From: Deltaproteobacteria bacterium
Lineage (GTDB): Bacteria > Myxococcota_A > Polyangia > Polyangiales > JADJMO01
Length of the DNA: 33,769 bases
Assembly: GCA_016182965.1 (NCBI GenBank)
Contig: JACPFM010000043.1
Location: forward strand, 1-33,769
Direction: 5' to 3'
Under the pieces are notes generated by a model. The model did not search any database. It was not told the origin of the DNA and saw only the letters and a program-made list of their open reading frames with translations. Shown piece after piece: positions 1 to 12,157 of the stretch. The number at the start of each line of letters is the position of its first letter. Position 1 is the stretch's first letter. The translations under genes and the position numbers were made by a program.

Positions 1-78
1 ACGCGAACGCGGACGCGGACGCGGACGCGAACGCGAACGCGGACGCGGACGCGGACGCGAACGCGGAGGCGCACGCGG
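1..78. repeat. Hexanucleotide tandem repeat (GCGGAC/GCGAAC)
   Basis: About twelve near-perfect copies of a 6-bp unit, GCGGAC or GCGAAC, run from the window edge and fade after about position 78. Read on the plus strand from base 3 the repeat encodes alternating Ala-Asp/Ala-Asn. This resembles the Asp/Ala linkers of lipoproteins later in this window, so it may be coding. The repeat continues past the window edge, so its full length is unknown. Confidence 0.8.
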
Positions 79-383
79 ACCGGACGCCGCTAGAGGCCCG
101 AGTCAGCTCGCACGCACGATCGCCCGTCGATGACGCCCTCGCCACCCTCGCGTTCAACTCGATCAGCGCACGCACGAGGGCACCCTTCCCCGCCTTGTCG
201 GCCTACGTCACCGGCGTCGTGCTCTGGTGCGCGGCGTCACGGTGCGTCATGAAAGGGGACCGCGTGGACCAGAGTGGCGTCACGGCGCGCGACCGACCGG
301 CGCCCCGACGAGCTTGCTCATCCTTGCCAGGATCGATCGCCGCCGCGCATCGAGATCGCGCGACGCGGCAGCATCGATCATGA
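3..383 (+). CDS. Possible 3' end of an Ala/Asp-rich protein (partial, uncertain)
   Basis: The reading frame at base 3 is open from the window edge to a stop at 381-383. It begins with an Ala-Asp/Asn repeat, continues with about 60 residues of mixed composition, and ends in an Arg-rich stretch that overlaps the 3' end of the convergent gene at 280. Third codon positions are mostly G/C up to about 280, which fits coding but is weak evidence in DNA this GC-rich. No domain is recognised. It could be the C-terminal tail of an exported Asp/Ala-linker protein, a frameshifted remnant, or not a gene. Confidence 0.25.
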   Translation, partial: ANADADADANANADADADANAEAHADRTPLEARVSSHARSPVDDALATLAFNSISARTRAPFPALSAYVTGVVLWCAASRCVMKGDRVDQSGVTARDRPAPRRACSSLPGSIAAAHRDRATRQHRS

Positions 384-1239
384 AGACTGGGCAGTCCCCC
401 TTCCCGCAGCCGCAAGGGCGCACGGCGCCGGCTCGATGATGCTCGTCGAACGCGGCACGCAGGTCATTCACGGAACGAACAACGTCCGCCAACGCCTCGC
501 ACGTGGCGCGTGACTCGAATGCGAATCTGCAGGGGATCCGCTGGACGACCGTGCCGTCACGCGCGCGTGCGATGCCCGTGTTGAGCGCCTCGATCACGTC
601 GGTGAGGGCACGTCGGAAGTTCGGCAGGTTGCTCTCCGATCGGAAGGGCGTCTCGAACGCGGGCCGCTCGAAGAGGGCTCGGTACTGCGCGAGGGCCGGG
701 GCCTCCATCGCAGGCGGGACCCGATCTGGTGCGCGTGCAAGGTCGGGATCATCGGGCAGTTCCTCGCCCGCGAAGAACCGTTCCAGCACGGGGCGGGCGT
801 GATGGCGAAGTTGCTCTTCGAACTCCACACCCGACCAGACCTCGAGCGAGTCGATCTTCAGGCGCGTGGCGGCCTCCTCGACCTTCGACCTGACCGAGGC
901 CGGTACGGCGCCGCCCGCAATGACGAGGACGTGCTCGGGCAAGGGGTCACACGCGCTGGCGATCTTCGCGAGATCCCCCTTCGCCTTCGTGATGGTCAGG
1001 TTGCCCCAGTTCGCGCACGCAATGACGACGCTCTGCGGGTGGCCCGCCACATCGGGCCGGACGCCGCTAAGATCGCGACCACCATCGTTGCCCTTCTGCC
1101 CAAACCAATCGAGCCGGTCCCATGGCCATCGGCGGACTGCGAACGCCAGCACCAGACGCTCGAACTCGTTGCCCGAGATGGTCGAGAAGTCGATCGCGTG
1201 GACCGTCTTCGCCGGGAGCCGCTTGCTGGCCATGATCAC
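280..1239 (-). CDS. Mrr-like restriction-endonuclease-fold protein
   Basis: A 319-residue protein. Its N-terminal third resembles the Mrr/restriction-endonuclease-like branch of the PD-(D/E)XK superfamily: a helix around the motif NEFERLV (24-30), then GNDGGRDL (50-57), the usual place of the metal-binding Asp, followed by a strand (70-75). The expected Gln-x-Lys after that strand is replaced by Ala-Cys-Ala-Asn-Trp, so the canonical catalytic lysine is not where expected. A small Cys cluster (CGCGKGDC) lies near the C-terminus. The start is GTG at 1239 or ATG at 1233, just after a G-rich Shine-Dalgarno-like run. Only 6 bp separate it from the upstream gene, so the two are probably cotranscribed. 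A role in DNA cleavage or defence is inferred from fold and neighbours. Confidence 0.7.
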   Translation of the reverse strand: MIMASKRLPAKTVHAIDFSTISGNEFERLVLAFAVRRWPWDRLDWFGQKGNDGGRDLSGVRPDVAGHPQSVVIACANWGNLTITKAKGDLAKIASACDPLPEHVLVIAGGAVPASVRSKVEEAATRLKIDSLEVWSGVEFEEQLRHHARPVLERFFAGEELPDDPDLARAPDRVPPAMEAPALAQYRALFERPAFETPFRSESNLPNFRRALTDVIEALNTGIARARDGTVVQRIPCRFAFESRATCEALADVVRSVNDLRAAFDEHHRAGAVRPCGCGKGDCPVFMIDAAASRDLDARRRSILARMSKLVGAPVGRAP

Positions 1240-1245
1240 GCCCCC

Positions 1246-2313
1246 CTATTCGCCGTCTTCCACTTCAGCCGCTTCCGCGGGCGTCAGCTCGCCGAGCTTG
1301 GGCAACACGGCGAGCAGCCCAGCATCCGAAAGCTCCCGCAGACGATCGACGAGCCAAGCTGTGGCCTCCTCATGCGAGGCGAAGTCGGCGAGCCGCCGGT
1401 AGCGTCCCAGCAGTTCCCAGTCCGATGGGCAGCGCTCCCACTCGATGCCGAGAGCACCGGTCTCGGCTTGCCGAAAAATCCGCTCCCGATCCGCAAACCA
1501 CGACGGCTTCGCCCACACCCAGACGCCGAGCCACGCGTCGTTGGTGGTCGGCTCGTGGTAGACGCCGGCGCTCACCCCTGCACGGAACCGAGTGTTGCTG
1601 TTGATCGACGGCGCCCCGTGCGAGAGGAGGAACTTGGCGAGCGTCTCGCGGACCTTCTTCTCGGCGGTCGGCCAGTTCGAGTCCTTCCAGATGACGACGG
1701 CCTGCTCGGCGAACGGCGTCAGCAGCCGAGCGAGCTTCCACAGCAGCGCGTGCGTCGCCTTCACGCTCCCGAGCTCGGCTGCCTGGAACGGTTCGGAGTG
1801 AGCGTCGGCCATTCCAATCTCCTCCAGATAGGTCTTGAGGTCCCCCCACGCGGGGCTCGAGGTGCTCGATTCGATCGCGGCGCGGCGGATCTGCTGCCAA
1901 GAGAGCCAGGGCAGCTCGGGTGACAGGCGCTTCGGCCCGAGCGCGATCAGCGTGGGCCGCTCATTTTCCCGGAGGCTCTCGATGTAGCTGCGATAGGCGA
2001 CGAGCTGGTCGCCGCTGACGTCGTGCAGGACCTTGACCTCGAACCACAACGAACGGCGGCGCGTGCCGTCGCGCAGTGTAACGACGAGATCGAGCTTGCG
2101 CGCGGGACCGATGGCCGCGAGCGGCACCTGCGTGCCGACCGACTCGAACGTGCCGTCGTCGATCAGCCCGGCACGCCGTAGCGCCAGGAGCAACGGCGTG
2201 GGCTCCGCTCGGATAGCGCCCGCCAGAGCCTCGGTCGTGAAGTTCTCGCGTGCCTCGGCGCCCGTCGCCTTCGCGTAGAGGAACAGCCGATTGAGCGTGG
2301 AGGGCGACGACAT
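1246..2313 (-). CDS. PD-(D/E)XK nuclease-superfamily protein
   Basis: A 355-residue protein and the first gene of a two-gene minus-strand operon transcribed away from hsdM. Residues 73-111 carry a well-formed PD-(D/E)XK signature: Asp75 in RKLDLVV, then Glu92 and Lys94 in the strand WFEVKV, then a helix with [10 protein letters not shown], as in families that bind or cut DNA. The N-terminal 70 residues look like a small helical domain, possibly winged-helix. The C-terminal half is rich in Trp (a cluster around VWVWAKPSW) and may recognise the target. The substrate is unknown. Together with the downstream Mrr-like gene and the divergent type I restriction locus, a defence function is the best inference. 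Confidence 0.75.
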   Translation of the reverse strand: MSSPSTLNRLFLYAKATGAEARENFTTEALAGAIRAEPTPLLLALRRAGLIDDGTFESVGTQVPLAAIGPARKLDLVVTLRDGTRRRSLWFEVKVLHDVSGDQLVAYRSYIESLRENERPTLIALGPKRLSPELPWLSWQQIRRAAIESSTSSPAWGDLKTYLEEIGMADAHSEPFQAAELGSVKATHALLWKLARLLTPFAEQAVVIWKDSNWPTAEKKVRETLAKFLLSHGAPSINSNTRFRAGVSAGVYHEPTTNDAWLGVWVWAKPSWFADRERIFRQAETGALGIEWERCPSDWELLGRYRRLADFASHEEATAWLVDRLRELSDAGLLAVLPKLGELTPAEAAEVEDGE

Positions 2314-2536
2314 GGATCATGCGAATCGGACCACCGGTCCTCGCGACGGTCCACTTCAACCGCAGCCGTGCGCGCACGTGGTCGCGGCGCCATCGTGGGG
2401 GGAGGCACGCGAGCGGCGGCGTGGTGGTCGGATCCGGCCACCTCCCTGGCCAGATCCGGGCAGTCACATGCGAGCGGCGGGGAATGGTGGAACGGCGTGC
2501 CGTCCCGCGAACGTCCGTCGTACGCTTGCGTCGCCG
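2314..2536. other. Divergent intergenic region between nuclease operon and hsdM
   Basis: A 223-bp region between the minus-strand nuclease pair and hsdM. It must hold promoters for both directions, but no convincing -35/-10 pair stands out by eye. A GCGAGCGGCGG segment occurs twice, near 2408 and 2469. The hsdM frame is open through this region back to 2291, but that stretch is Arg/Pro-rich and would overlap the opposite gene, so it is treated as non-coding. Confidence 0.45.
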
Positions 2537-4423
2537 ATGCCGACCAAGCGTGCCGTTCTCGAACACCTGACCCGCCCCGAGCTGCAGGAGCTCGTCACCC
2601 GCTTCGACGTGGAGGTCGCCGACCGCCGCGTGAAGGACGATCTCGTCGGCGCGCTGGCCGCGTCGCGGAAGGTCCAGCTGGCGCCGATCCTCGGCGATCT
2701 CGCGCGCGAGCGGCTCAAGGAGCTGTGCCGCGCGCTCGATCTCGACGACGGCGGTCGGGAGAAGGCCCTATTGATCGAGCGGCTCCTCGGCGCGAAACCG
2801 ACGGGCACCACGGCGGAGCCCGAGCCGCCGCCGCCTGCGCCTTCATCTCCGCCGCCGTCGCCCCGCCGTTCGCGCCCGAGCGAGCCGAAGAGCGGCGGCG
2901 GCGATCTCGGCTTCGAGAGGAAGCTGTTCCTCGCCGCCGACAAGATGCGCAACAACATGGACGCCGCGGAGTACAAGCACGTCGTCCTCGGCCTGGTGTT
3001 CCTCAAGTACATCTCGGACGCGTTCGAGGAGATCCACGCGAAGCTCGTCGAGCAGTCCGAGCAGGGCGCCGATCCCGAGGACCGCGACGAGTACCGCGCC
3101 GAGCGGGTGTTCTGGGTGCCGAAGGAGTCGCGCTGGAAGTACATCCAAGCGCAGGCGAAGCAGGCGAACGTCGGACAGACGCTCGACGACGCGATGGTCG
3201 CCATCGAGCGGGACAACCCGTCGCTGAAGGGCGTCCTCCCGAAGAACTACGGGCGGCCCACGCTCGACAAGCAGCGGCTCGGCGAGCTGGTCGATCTGAT
3301 CGGCACTATCGGCTTCGGCTCGAGGGAGAACCAGAGCAAGGACATCCTCGGTCGGGTCTACGAGTACTTCCTCGGCGAGTTCGCGCTCGCCGAGGGCAAG
3401 AAGGGTGGCCAGTTCTACACCCCGGGCTCCGTCGTGCGCGTGCTGGTCGAGATGCTCGCACCGTACAAGGGCCGCGTGTACGACCCGTGCTGCGGCTCCG
3501 GGGGGATGTTCGTGCAGTCGGAGAAGTTCATCGAGAGCCACGGCGGGCGTATCGGCGACATCAGCGTGTACGGCCAGGAGTCGAACCCGACGACCTGGCG
3601 CCTCGCCAAGATGAACCTCGCGATCCGCGGCATCGAGGCGAACCTCGGCTCCGACAACGCCGACACCTTCCACCGCGACCAGCACCCCGACCTCAAGGCC
3701 GACTACGTGCTGGCGAACCCGCCCTTCAACGACTCCGATTGGGGCGGCGATCGCTTGCGCGAAGACGTTCGCTGGAAGTACGGCGTGCCGCCGGCGCGCA
3801 ACGCGAACTTCGCGTGGGTGCAGCACTTCATCCACCACCTCGCGCCAGCGGGGCAGGCCGGGTTCGTCCTCGCGAACGGCTCGATGTCGTCGAACCAGTC
3901 CGGCGAGGGCGAGATCCGCAAGGCGCTCGTCGAGGCCGACCTCGTGGACTGCATGGTCGCGCTGCCCGGGCAGCTGTTCTACTCCACACAGATCCCGGCG
4001 TGCCTGTGGTTCCTCGCGCGCGACAAACGGAACGGGCGCTTCCGCGATCGCCGGGGTCACGTGCTGTTCATCGACGCGCGGAAGCTCGGGCGGATGATCG
4101 ATCGGGTGCAGCGGGAGCTGACGGACGAAGATGTCGCGCGGATCGCGGCGACGTACCACGCCTGGAGAGGCGACAAAGGCGCGGGGAAGTACGAGGACAT
4201 GGCCGGTTTCTGCAAGAGCGCCACGCTCGAGGAGATCCGCGCGCATCAGCATGTGCTGACGCCGGGGCGATACGTCGGGGCCGAGGATGTGGAGGACGAG
4301 GACGAACCGTTCGAGGTGAAGTTCCCGAAGCTCGTAACGAAGCTAGAGGCGCAGTTTGCAGCGAGCTTCGATCTCGACGCAGAGATCCGGCGCAATCTCG
4401 CGAGGCTGACGCATGCGGATTGA
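2537..4423 (+). CDS. hsdM: Type I restriction-modification DNA methyltransferase subunit HsdM
   Basis: A 628-residue N6-adenine methyltransferase subunit, which methylates the sequence set by HsdS and forms the M2S core of the type I complex. Residues 1-85 contain two SAP-like helical units, followed by a Pro/Ser-rich linker to about 120. The HsdM N-terminal helical domain follows from about 126 (motif ADKMRNNMD). The SAM-binding motif is DPCCGSGG (316-323), preceded by GGQFYTP, and the catalytic motif IV is NPPF (394-397). The ATG at 2537 is chosen because the upstream in-frame extension would overlap the divergent gene and lacks protein-like composition. The stop overlaps the start of hsdS by 11 bp, indicating translational coupling. 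Confidence 0.95.
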   Translation: MPTKRAVLEHLTRPELQELVTRFDVEVADRRVKDDLVGALAASRKVQLAPILGDLARERLKELCRALDLDDGGREKALLIERLLGAKPTGTTAEPEPPPPAPSSPPPSPRRSRPSEPKSGGGDLGFERKLFLAADKMRNNMDAAEYKHVVLGLVFLKYISDAFEEIHAKLVEQSEQGADPEDRDEYRAERVFWVPKESRWKYIQAQAKQANVGQTLDDAMVAIERDNPSLKGVLPKNYGRPTLDKQRLGELVDLIGTIGFGSRENQSKDILGRVYEYFLGEFALAEGKKGGQFYTPGSVVRVLVEMLAPYKGRVYDPCCGSGGMFVQSEKFIESHGGRIGDISVYGQESNPTTWRLAKMNLAIRGIEANLGSDNADTFHRDQHPDLKADYVLANPPFNDSDWGGDRLREDVRWKYGVPPARNANFAWVQHFIHHLAPAGQAGFVLANGSMSSNQSGEGEIRKALVEADLVDCMVALPGQLFYSTQIPACLWFLARDKRNGRFRDRRGHVLFIDARKLGRMIDRVQRELTDEDVARIAATYHAWRGDKGAGKYEDMAGFCKSATLEEIRAHQHVLTPGRYVGAEDVEDEDEPFEVKFPKLVTKLEAQFAASFDLDAEIRRNLARLTHAD

Positions 4424-5780
4424 ACGTCGAGAGGTGCGGCTTGGCGAGCTCGTGTCGATCCGACATGGATGGCCGTTCAAGAGCGAGTTCTTCTCGGAAG
4501 AGCGACGTGGCCGACCTGTCGTCGTCGGGATCGGCAACTTCCGGTATACTGGCGGGTTTCGCTTCGAGTCGACCACGGTGAAGGAGTACACCGGCGAGTA
4601 CCCGAACGAATACACGCTCAGGCCGGGAGATGTCCTGCTCGTGATGACATGCCAGACCGAGGGAGGCGAGATCCTTGGGATTCCGGGTCGCATTCCCGAC
4701 GATGGCACGACGTACCTGCACAACCAGCGGCTCGGGAAGGTCGACGTCCAACGTGCCGACCTGATTGACACGGGGTTCTTGTACTGGCTCTTCCTGAGTA
4801 GGGAGTTCAACCAAGCACTCTGTGCCACGGCATCGGGGACGAAGATCGTCCACACCGCGCCGTCACGGATTGAAGCGTTCCGATTCGCCCTTCCTCCCAT
4901 CCTCGAGCAGCGCGCCATCGCCGCCGTCCTCGGTGCCGTGGACGGCAAGATCGACCTCAACCGCCGGATGAACGAGACGCTCGAAGAGACGGCGCGTGTC
5001 CTCTTCAAGTCATGGTTCGTCGACTTCGATCCCGTCCGGGCGAAGGCTGAAGGCCGAAGGCCGGTCGGCATGGATGCGGCGACGGCGGCCCTCTTCCCGG
5101 ACGGGTTCGAGGACTCGGAGTTCGCCGAGATGCCGAAGGGTTGGTCGGTTGAACCGCTCAAGGCGATCCTCAGCAGAGGATCAGGCGAGATTCAGACTGG
5201 GCCGTTCGGCAGCCAACTACACGCGAGCGACTACCAGTCGGTTGGAACACCGGTCGTGATGCCGACGAATGTCGCCAACCGTCGCGTCGACGAGACCGAC
5301 ATCGCTCGGGTATCTGACGCTCATGTCGAGAGGCTTCGTGTGCACCGGGTTCGGCTGGGCGACGTCATCTACAGCCGGCGCGGCGACGTCGAGAAGCATG
5401 CTTTGGTCGGTCGGGCCGAAGAAGGATGGCTGTGCGGTACCGGCTGCCTGCGCGTCAGGCCTGGGAGCGAGCTTGACCCCCATTTCCTATCGCTCTGGCT
5501 CGACCTCCCCACGTCACGAGCGTGGATCGCCGCGAGGGCCGTCGGCGCAACGATGCCGAACCTCAATACCCAGATCCTCGGCCAAGCGCCTGTGCTCGCG
5601 GTTCCGCACGCCGTGCAGGCGGCGTTCGCTCGGGTAATGGCTCCAATTGATGATCGCGTGGTGGCCGCACGCGAAGAGAACGGCGCGCTCACCCGCCTTC
5701 GCGACTACCTCCTCCCCAGGCTCCTCTCCGGCGAGGTCCGCGTCCGCGACGCGGAGAAGCTGGTCGGAAACGCCACGTGA
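4413..5780 (+). CDS. hsdS: Type I restriction-modification specificity subunit HsdS
   Basis: A 455-residue specificity subunit that recognises the two half-sites of the bipartite target and assembles with HsdM and HsdR. The architecture is standard: a first target-recognition domain (about 5-165), a central conserved helical spacer beginning [10 protein letters not shown] (about 163-225, containing [16 protein letters not shown]), a second target-recognition domain (about 245-405), and a C-terminal conserved helical region with [16 protein letters not shown]. Both domains appear intact, so the predicted target is asymmetric; the bases cannot be read from sequence. The ATG at 4413 lies inside the end of hsdM. 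Confidence 0.95.
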   Translation: MRIERREVRLGELVSIRHGWPFKSEFFSEERRGRPVVVGIGNFRYTGGFRFESTTVKEYTGEYPNEYTLRPGDVLLVMTCQTEGGEILGIPGRIPDDGTTYLHNQRLGKVDVQRADLIDTGFLYWLFLSREFNQALCATASGTKIVHTAPSRIEAFRFALPPILEQRAIAAVLGAVDGKIDLNRRMNETLEETARVLFKSWFVDFDPVRAKAEGRRPVGMDAATAALFPDGFEDSEFAEMPKGWSVEPLKAILSRGSGEIQTGPFGSQLHASDYQSVGTPVVMPTNVANRRVDETDIARVSDAHVERLRVHRVRLGDVIYSRRGDVEKHALVGRAEEGWLCGTGCLRVRPGSELDPHFLSLWLDLPTSRAWIAARAVGATMPNLNTQILGQAPVLAVPHAVQAAFARVMAPIDDRVVAAREENGALTRLRDYLLPRLLSGEVRVRDAEKLVGNAT

Positions 5781-5880
5781 GCGGGCGGAACGCCGCCGCG
5801 GTGGGGCGGCATCCCGCCTCGACCGGGAATGCTCCGGCCTCGCCACTTGTCGAGGAAGTTGATATACCCGTGAGCGACCG

Positions 5881-6636
5881 GTGACCGAGCGAAAGCACCT
5901 GCGCGAGCCTCCCATCGTCGAGGTGGTGTGCGGCTTCTCCTTCGACGCCATGGCAGTGCTCGATCCTGTCGCGATCGGCCTCTACTGGCATCGCCGGAGG
6001 CAGGACTTTCCGGCGAAGCAGCTGCACCCGGCGGTCGGGCAGGCGCCCGGCATCGTCCTCGGCCTCGGTCCGCTGCGCACCTGGCTCGTCAGCGAAAACG
6101 GCGAGCACGTCGTGCAGGTCCAGCAGGATCGCTTCTACTTCAACTGGCGAGGCCGAGGCGCGCGCTACCCTCACTTCAACACCTACGAAGAGCGAGGGGT
6201 GCTCGACCGGTGCCTCGATGAGTTCGTGCAGTTCTCGGCGTTCTGCCAAGAGGAGCTCGGGAAGCGACCAGCCCCCACCGGCCTCGAGCTCGCCAAGATC
6301 GACATGTTGGAGCAGGGCCGCCACTGGAGCGACTTCACCGATCTCGGCCGCGTGGTGCCCGCGCTGTCCGGGTTGCGCAGCGTGCTCCAGTCGCCCCAGC
6401 CCGTGCTGCAGATGCAGATGTTCGAGGCCCGAGGCGACCGCGAGATCCACGTACAGATCAACAACGCTGTCGTCACGTCGACGTTCGTGCGCGGCGTGCA
6501 GATCGAGACGCGGATCGTGGCCTCCTCGAGCGGCGAACCGCGGTCGACCTTCAGTGAGCTCAACGAGATGGCGAACGCGACGTTCCGCGCGCTCATCCCA
6601 GAGACCGAATGGCATCGGTTCGGAGGTGTTCGATGA
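5881..6636 (+). CDS. TIGR04255-family protein
   Basis: A 251-residue protein starting at GTG 5881. The N-terminal motif PPIVEVVCGFSF (9-20) and the overall pattern, including an aromatic-rich QQDRFYFNWRG and a C-terminal LNEMANATFRALI helix, match the sporadically distributed TIGR04255 family, whose biochemical function is not established. It lies 100 bp after hsdS and overlaps the next gene by 4 bp (ATGA), so it is coupled to the HEAT-like protein. The position between hsdS and hsdR suggests an accessory, regulatory or independent defence role for this family member. The family match is made by recognition only. Confidence 0.75.
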   Translation: MTERKHLREPPIVEVVCGFSFDAMAVLDPVAIGLYWHRRRQDFPAKQLHPAVGQAPGIVLGLGPLRTWLVSENGEHVVQVQQDRFYFNWRGRGARYPHFNTYEERGVLDRCLDEFVQFSAFCQEELGKRPAPTGLELAKIDMLEQGRHWSDFTDLGRVVPALSGLRSVLQSPQPVLQMQMFEARGDREIHVQINNAVVTSTFVRGVQIETRIVASSSGEPRSTFSELNEMANATFRALIPETEWHRFGGVR

Positions 6637-7319
6637 CCATCCGTGGTCCGTCTCTCTCGGCGCTCGACGTCCAGCGAAACACGCTTCCCTCCGGGTCGCC
6701 CCGGACCGACGACGCGAGGGTCGCGATCCCACGCAGCGAGCCCGAGTGTGACGCCATGCTCGACAACATCGATGACTTGCGGCGCGCAGGTGTCGAGGGG
6801 CTGGCCGAGAAGCTGGCCACGTTCCTCGGCGCCGCCAGCTCCGTCTGGACGTGGCCCCGGCGACGGCGGCTCTCATCGCTGCTCGCCTCGCTCGACGACG
6901 GCGTTCGCGCGGTGCTCGCGGCGGTCGTCGAGCACCCGAGCGCGGACGTCATCGATGATGCCGTTCGCGTCTTGAGCCTCGCCGGCCCGGCGCAGCGGGA
7001 TCTCTATGCGGGCCTCCTCGAGGGAGCGCCGATCGGCCTGCCGGGGCTCTCAGCCCTCCGTGCATCTCCCGATGTGCGGCTCGCGCTAGCACGTGTGCTT
7101 GCCGCGCTCGACGGCCCGCTCGACCGCGACGAGGCCCGAGCGCTCGCCCGCGCGATCAGCGACGCCAGCGAAGACGTGCGAGACGCAGCGGTCACTGCGA
7201 TCGCTCGACGTGGCGGGCCCGAGCTCGTCGCGCCACTCGAGGAGCGCCGAAACAACGAGGCCAGCGATCTCGTCCGTGCGTCGATCGATGACGCCATCGT
7301 GTCGCTTCGATCCCGATGA
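6633..7319 (+). CDS. HEAT-repeat-like helical protein
   Basis: A protein of about 228 residues. The ATG at 6633 is chosen because it overlaps the stop of the previous gene (ATGA), giving translational coupling; an in-frame upstream start at 6609 would extend the overlap. The first 40 residues are low in predicted structure. The rest is a chain of Ala/Leu/Arg/Asp-rich helices with HEAT-like spacing, clearest near the C-terminus in the DASEDVRDAAVTAIARRG unit. HEAT proteins usually act as protein- or nucleic-acid-binding scaffolds, so a partner role for the TIGR04255 protein is plausible. No catalytic motif is visible. Confidence 0.65.
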   Translation: MTIRGPSLSALDVQRNTLPSGSPRTDDARVAIPRSEPECDAMLDNIDDLRRAGVEGLAEKLATFLGAASSVWTWPRRRRLSSLLASLDDGVRAVLAAVVEHPSADVIDDAVRVLSLAGPAQRDLYAGLLEGAPIGLPGLSALRASPDVRLALARVLAALDGPLDRDEARALARAISDASEDVRDAAVTAIARRGGPELVAPLEERRNNEASDLVRASIDDAIVSLRSR

Positions 7320-7328
7320 TCCGGCGCG

Positions 7329-7805
7329 ATGTCCCTGATCCTTCGCTTTGTCGCGAAACGAGGCGCGTGGAGCGGCAAGGAGCGCAGCCTCGATCGCGCG
7401 CGTAAGGACTTCGTGCGCCGGCCAGTGGACTCGGACGGCCTATCGGTGTTCGAGGTCACGTGCGACGAGGATCGCCAGCTCGTCCTCGCGGCTCGCGCGT
7501 GCCAGAACGCGAGCGACGCCGCGCTCGACTACCTCGAGGTGGACCGGGAGCTCGTTGCGGCGATCGGGCCCCTCCTCCCGAGCGTAGGCGGCACGCCCGT
7601 CGCGGCGGCGAACGGGTTGCACAGGAGCCTGGATTGGTCGCAGTCCCAGCTCGACGAGCTCGCTGCGAGGGTCTTCGCCGCAGACGTCTCGGCGCTGCGC
7701 GTCACGAGCGCAGATCTGCGCCGTGCGATCGCCGCGCTGGACCCGGCCGGTATCACCGATGAGGACGTGCGGGCGTTCGTCGCACGCATAGCCGACAGCA
7801 GGTGA
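7329..7805 (+). CDS. Hypothetical protein between hsdS and hsdR
   Basis: A 158-residue protein starting 9 bp after the HEAT-like gene and probably in the same operon. No family is recognised. It appears soluble. The N-terminal 50 residues are mixed, with a strand-like stretch around LSVFEVTC. The middle and C-terminus are predominantly helical, with several short acidic/Ala-rich helices and a final VRAFVARIADSR helix. There is no signal peptide, membrane segment or obvious catalytic motif. It completes the three-gene insert between hsdS and hsdR. Confidence 0.6.
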   Translation: MSLILRFVAKRGAWSGKERSLDRARKDFVRRPVDSDGLSVFEVTCDEDRQLVLAARACQNASDAALDYLEVDRELVAAIGPLLPSVGGTPVAAANGLHRSLDWSQSQLDELAARVFAADVSALRVTSADLRRAIAALDPAGITDEDVRAFVARIADSR

Positions 7806-7867
7806 CGCTTGCTGCGAGCGCCGGGTAACCGGGTTCCATTTGGCGGCGCGAGCCGTACCATGGACGG

Positions 7868-10984
<3,117 letters not shown>

Positions 10985-11109
10985 CGGGTGCCCGACGCGG
11001 CCAGCCGGAGCATGTACTGAACGGACGCTTGGGTGACCTGTACAGACTTGCACCTGCCCGTGGGAGTCCGCAAGCTGGAGCCGGCTCGCTCTTGAGCCTT
11101 CCAAGCTAC

Positions 11110-11137
11110 TTGACAGCTCAGCCCGCGGAAGTACCTT
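11110..11137 (+). promoter_or_regulatory. Candidate sigma-70-type promoter for the DUF3800 gene
   Basis: A perfect TTGACA (11110-11115) is followed after 16 bp by TACCTT (11132-11137), a weak match to a -10 box. It lies in the gap after hsdR, about 90 bp before the preferred start of the DUF3800 gene. A perfect TTGACA is notable in DNA this GC-rich, but the -10 match is poor. Confidence 0.3.
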
Positions 11138-11181
11138 TCACCTGCTGCCGCAACCCCGAGAGGGGCCTATGCAGCACCCCG

Positions 11182-11205
11182 AGGGCTCGCCGCAAGGCGA
11201 GCCCT
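11182..11205 (+). promoter_or_regulatory. GNRA-capped stem-loop upstream of the DUF3800 gene
   Basis: A perfect 10-bp stem, AGGGCTCGCC/GGCGAGCCCT, is closed by the tetraloop GCAA, a GNRA type. It follows hsdR and precedes the preferred GTG start at 11229. There is no T-tract, so an intrinsic terminator is unlikely. If the candidate promoter at 11110 is used, the stem-loop would lie in the leader RNA. Confidence 0.5.
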
Positions 11206-11228
11206 ACGCGTTTCGGGGGTCTGCCGTT

Positions 11229-12077
11229 GTGTTCATCCTGTACCTCGACGAGTTCGGGCACGAGGGTCCCTGGGATCCGAACGGCAAGACCAATGGTCGC
11301 CACCCCCTCTTCGGGTTGGCGGGCTTCGCGATTCCCGCTGACAGGGCACGTGACTTCGATCGCGCGTACTACCGCCTGAAGCTTCAGGCGTTCCGCTACG
11401 AGATCGAGCGCGCACGGAACGACGGCAAGCGCCCGGAGCGTTTCGAGTGGAAGGAGCTTCGGAACCGGCGGGACACGAGGTTCACCGCGAACGTCATCCA
11501 GCTGATACGCGATAACGACGGCCACCTCATGGCTCGAGGCGTGGTCAAACAGCACGCCTCCGATGCTCGCCACAGCATCGAGCGGCTCTATGGCGGGGTG
11601 GCCCAGGGAACACTGAACGCGTTCGAGGTCTACCTCCGCGCTCGGGCCGGTAAGCAGCACGGCTGCGGGATTATCGTGATGGATCGCCGCAACGAAGACA
11701 GCGACGTGTCGCTCCTGGCCTGGACCCAGAGCCACCTGTACTCGGGCGGGATCGGGTTCAGGCGAATCGTGGAGACCCCGATGTTGGTCCGCTCCGAATG
11801 GCACCATGGCGTTCAGGCCGCTGACACGATCGCGCGCGCGATCGGCCTCGTCTGGCGTGCCCGCTTGGTCGGAGACGCCCGTCACGAGGCGATCGTGCAG
11901 AAGCTTGGCCCGATGATCATCGACGCGACGTACACCAATGAGCGGTGGTCGAGCGTGTACGTGCGTGCTGACGCGCCGACGCCGGCTCGCGTCTCGCAGG
12001 TGCATTCGAAGGCGCCGCTGAGCAACCCAGTCATCACGCCGGAGAGCCTCGCGCGCATCAAGGCGTCCCACGGTTGA
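11229..12077 (+). CDS. DUF3800 domain protein
   Basis: A protein of 282 residues from GTG 11229. The motif YLDEFGHEG at residues 5-13 marks the acidic start of DUF3800, a family with a predicted RNase H-like fold that recurs near mobile elements and defence genes; its activity is not established to my knowledge. Later family-like acidic positions include VMDRRNED and the C-terminal QAADTIARA helix. An alternative ATG at 11169 has a GAGAGG Shine-Dalgarno-like sequence but would translate across a perfect hairpin and add 20 residues not seen in typical members. The gene follows hsdR by 244 bp and precedes an unrecognised gene by 80 bp. Confidence 0.8.
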   Translation: MFILYLDEFGHEGPWDPNGKTNGRHPLFGLAGFAIPADRARDFDRAYYRLKLQAFRYEIERARNDGKRPERFEWKELRNRRDTRFTANVIQLIRDNDGHLMARGVVKQHASDARHSIERLYGGVAQGTLNAFEVYLRARAGKQHGCGIIVMDRRNEDSDVSLLAWTQSHLYSGGIGFRRIVETPMLVRSEWHHGVQAADTIARAIGLVWRARLVGDARHEAIVQKLGPMIIDATYTNERWSSVYVRADAPTPARVSQVHSKAPLSNPVITPESLARIKASHG

Positions 12078-12157
12078 TCGCTCCGGCAACGGCGTGCCGA
12101 AGTTGAGCAGTTGGCCGGTGAAAACCGAGCGGGACCTACAAGCCGAGGAGATCGACC

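Noticed and set aside
2291..2536. N-terminal extension of HsdM
   Set aside because: It would overlap the divergent nuclease gene and encodes Arg/Pro/Gly-rich sequence unlike HsdM; the SAP-like domain begins at 2537.
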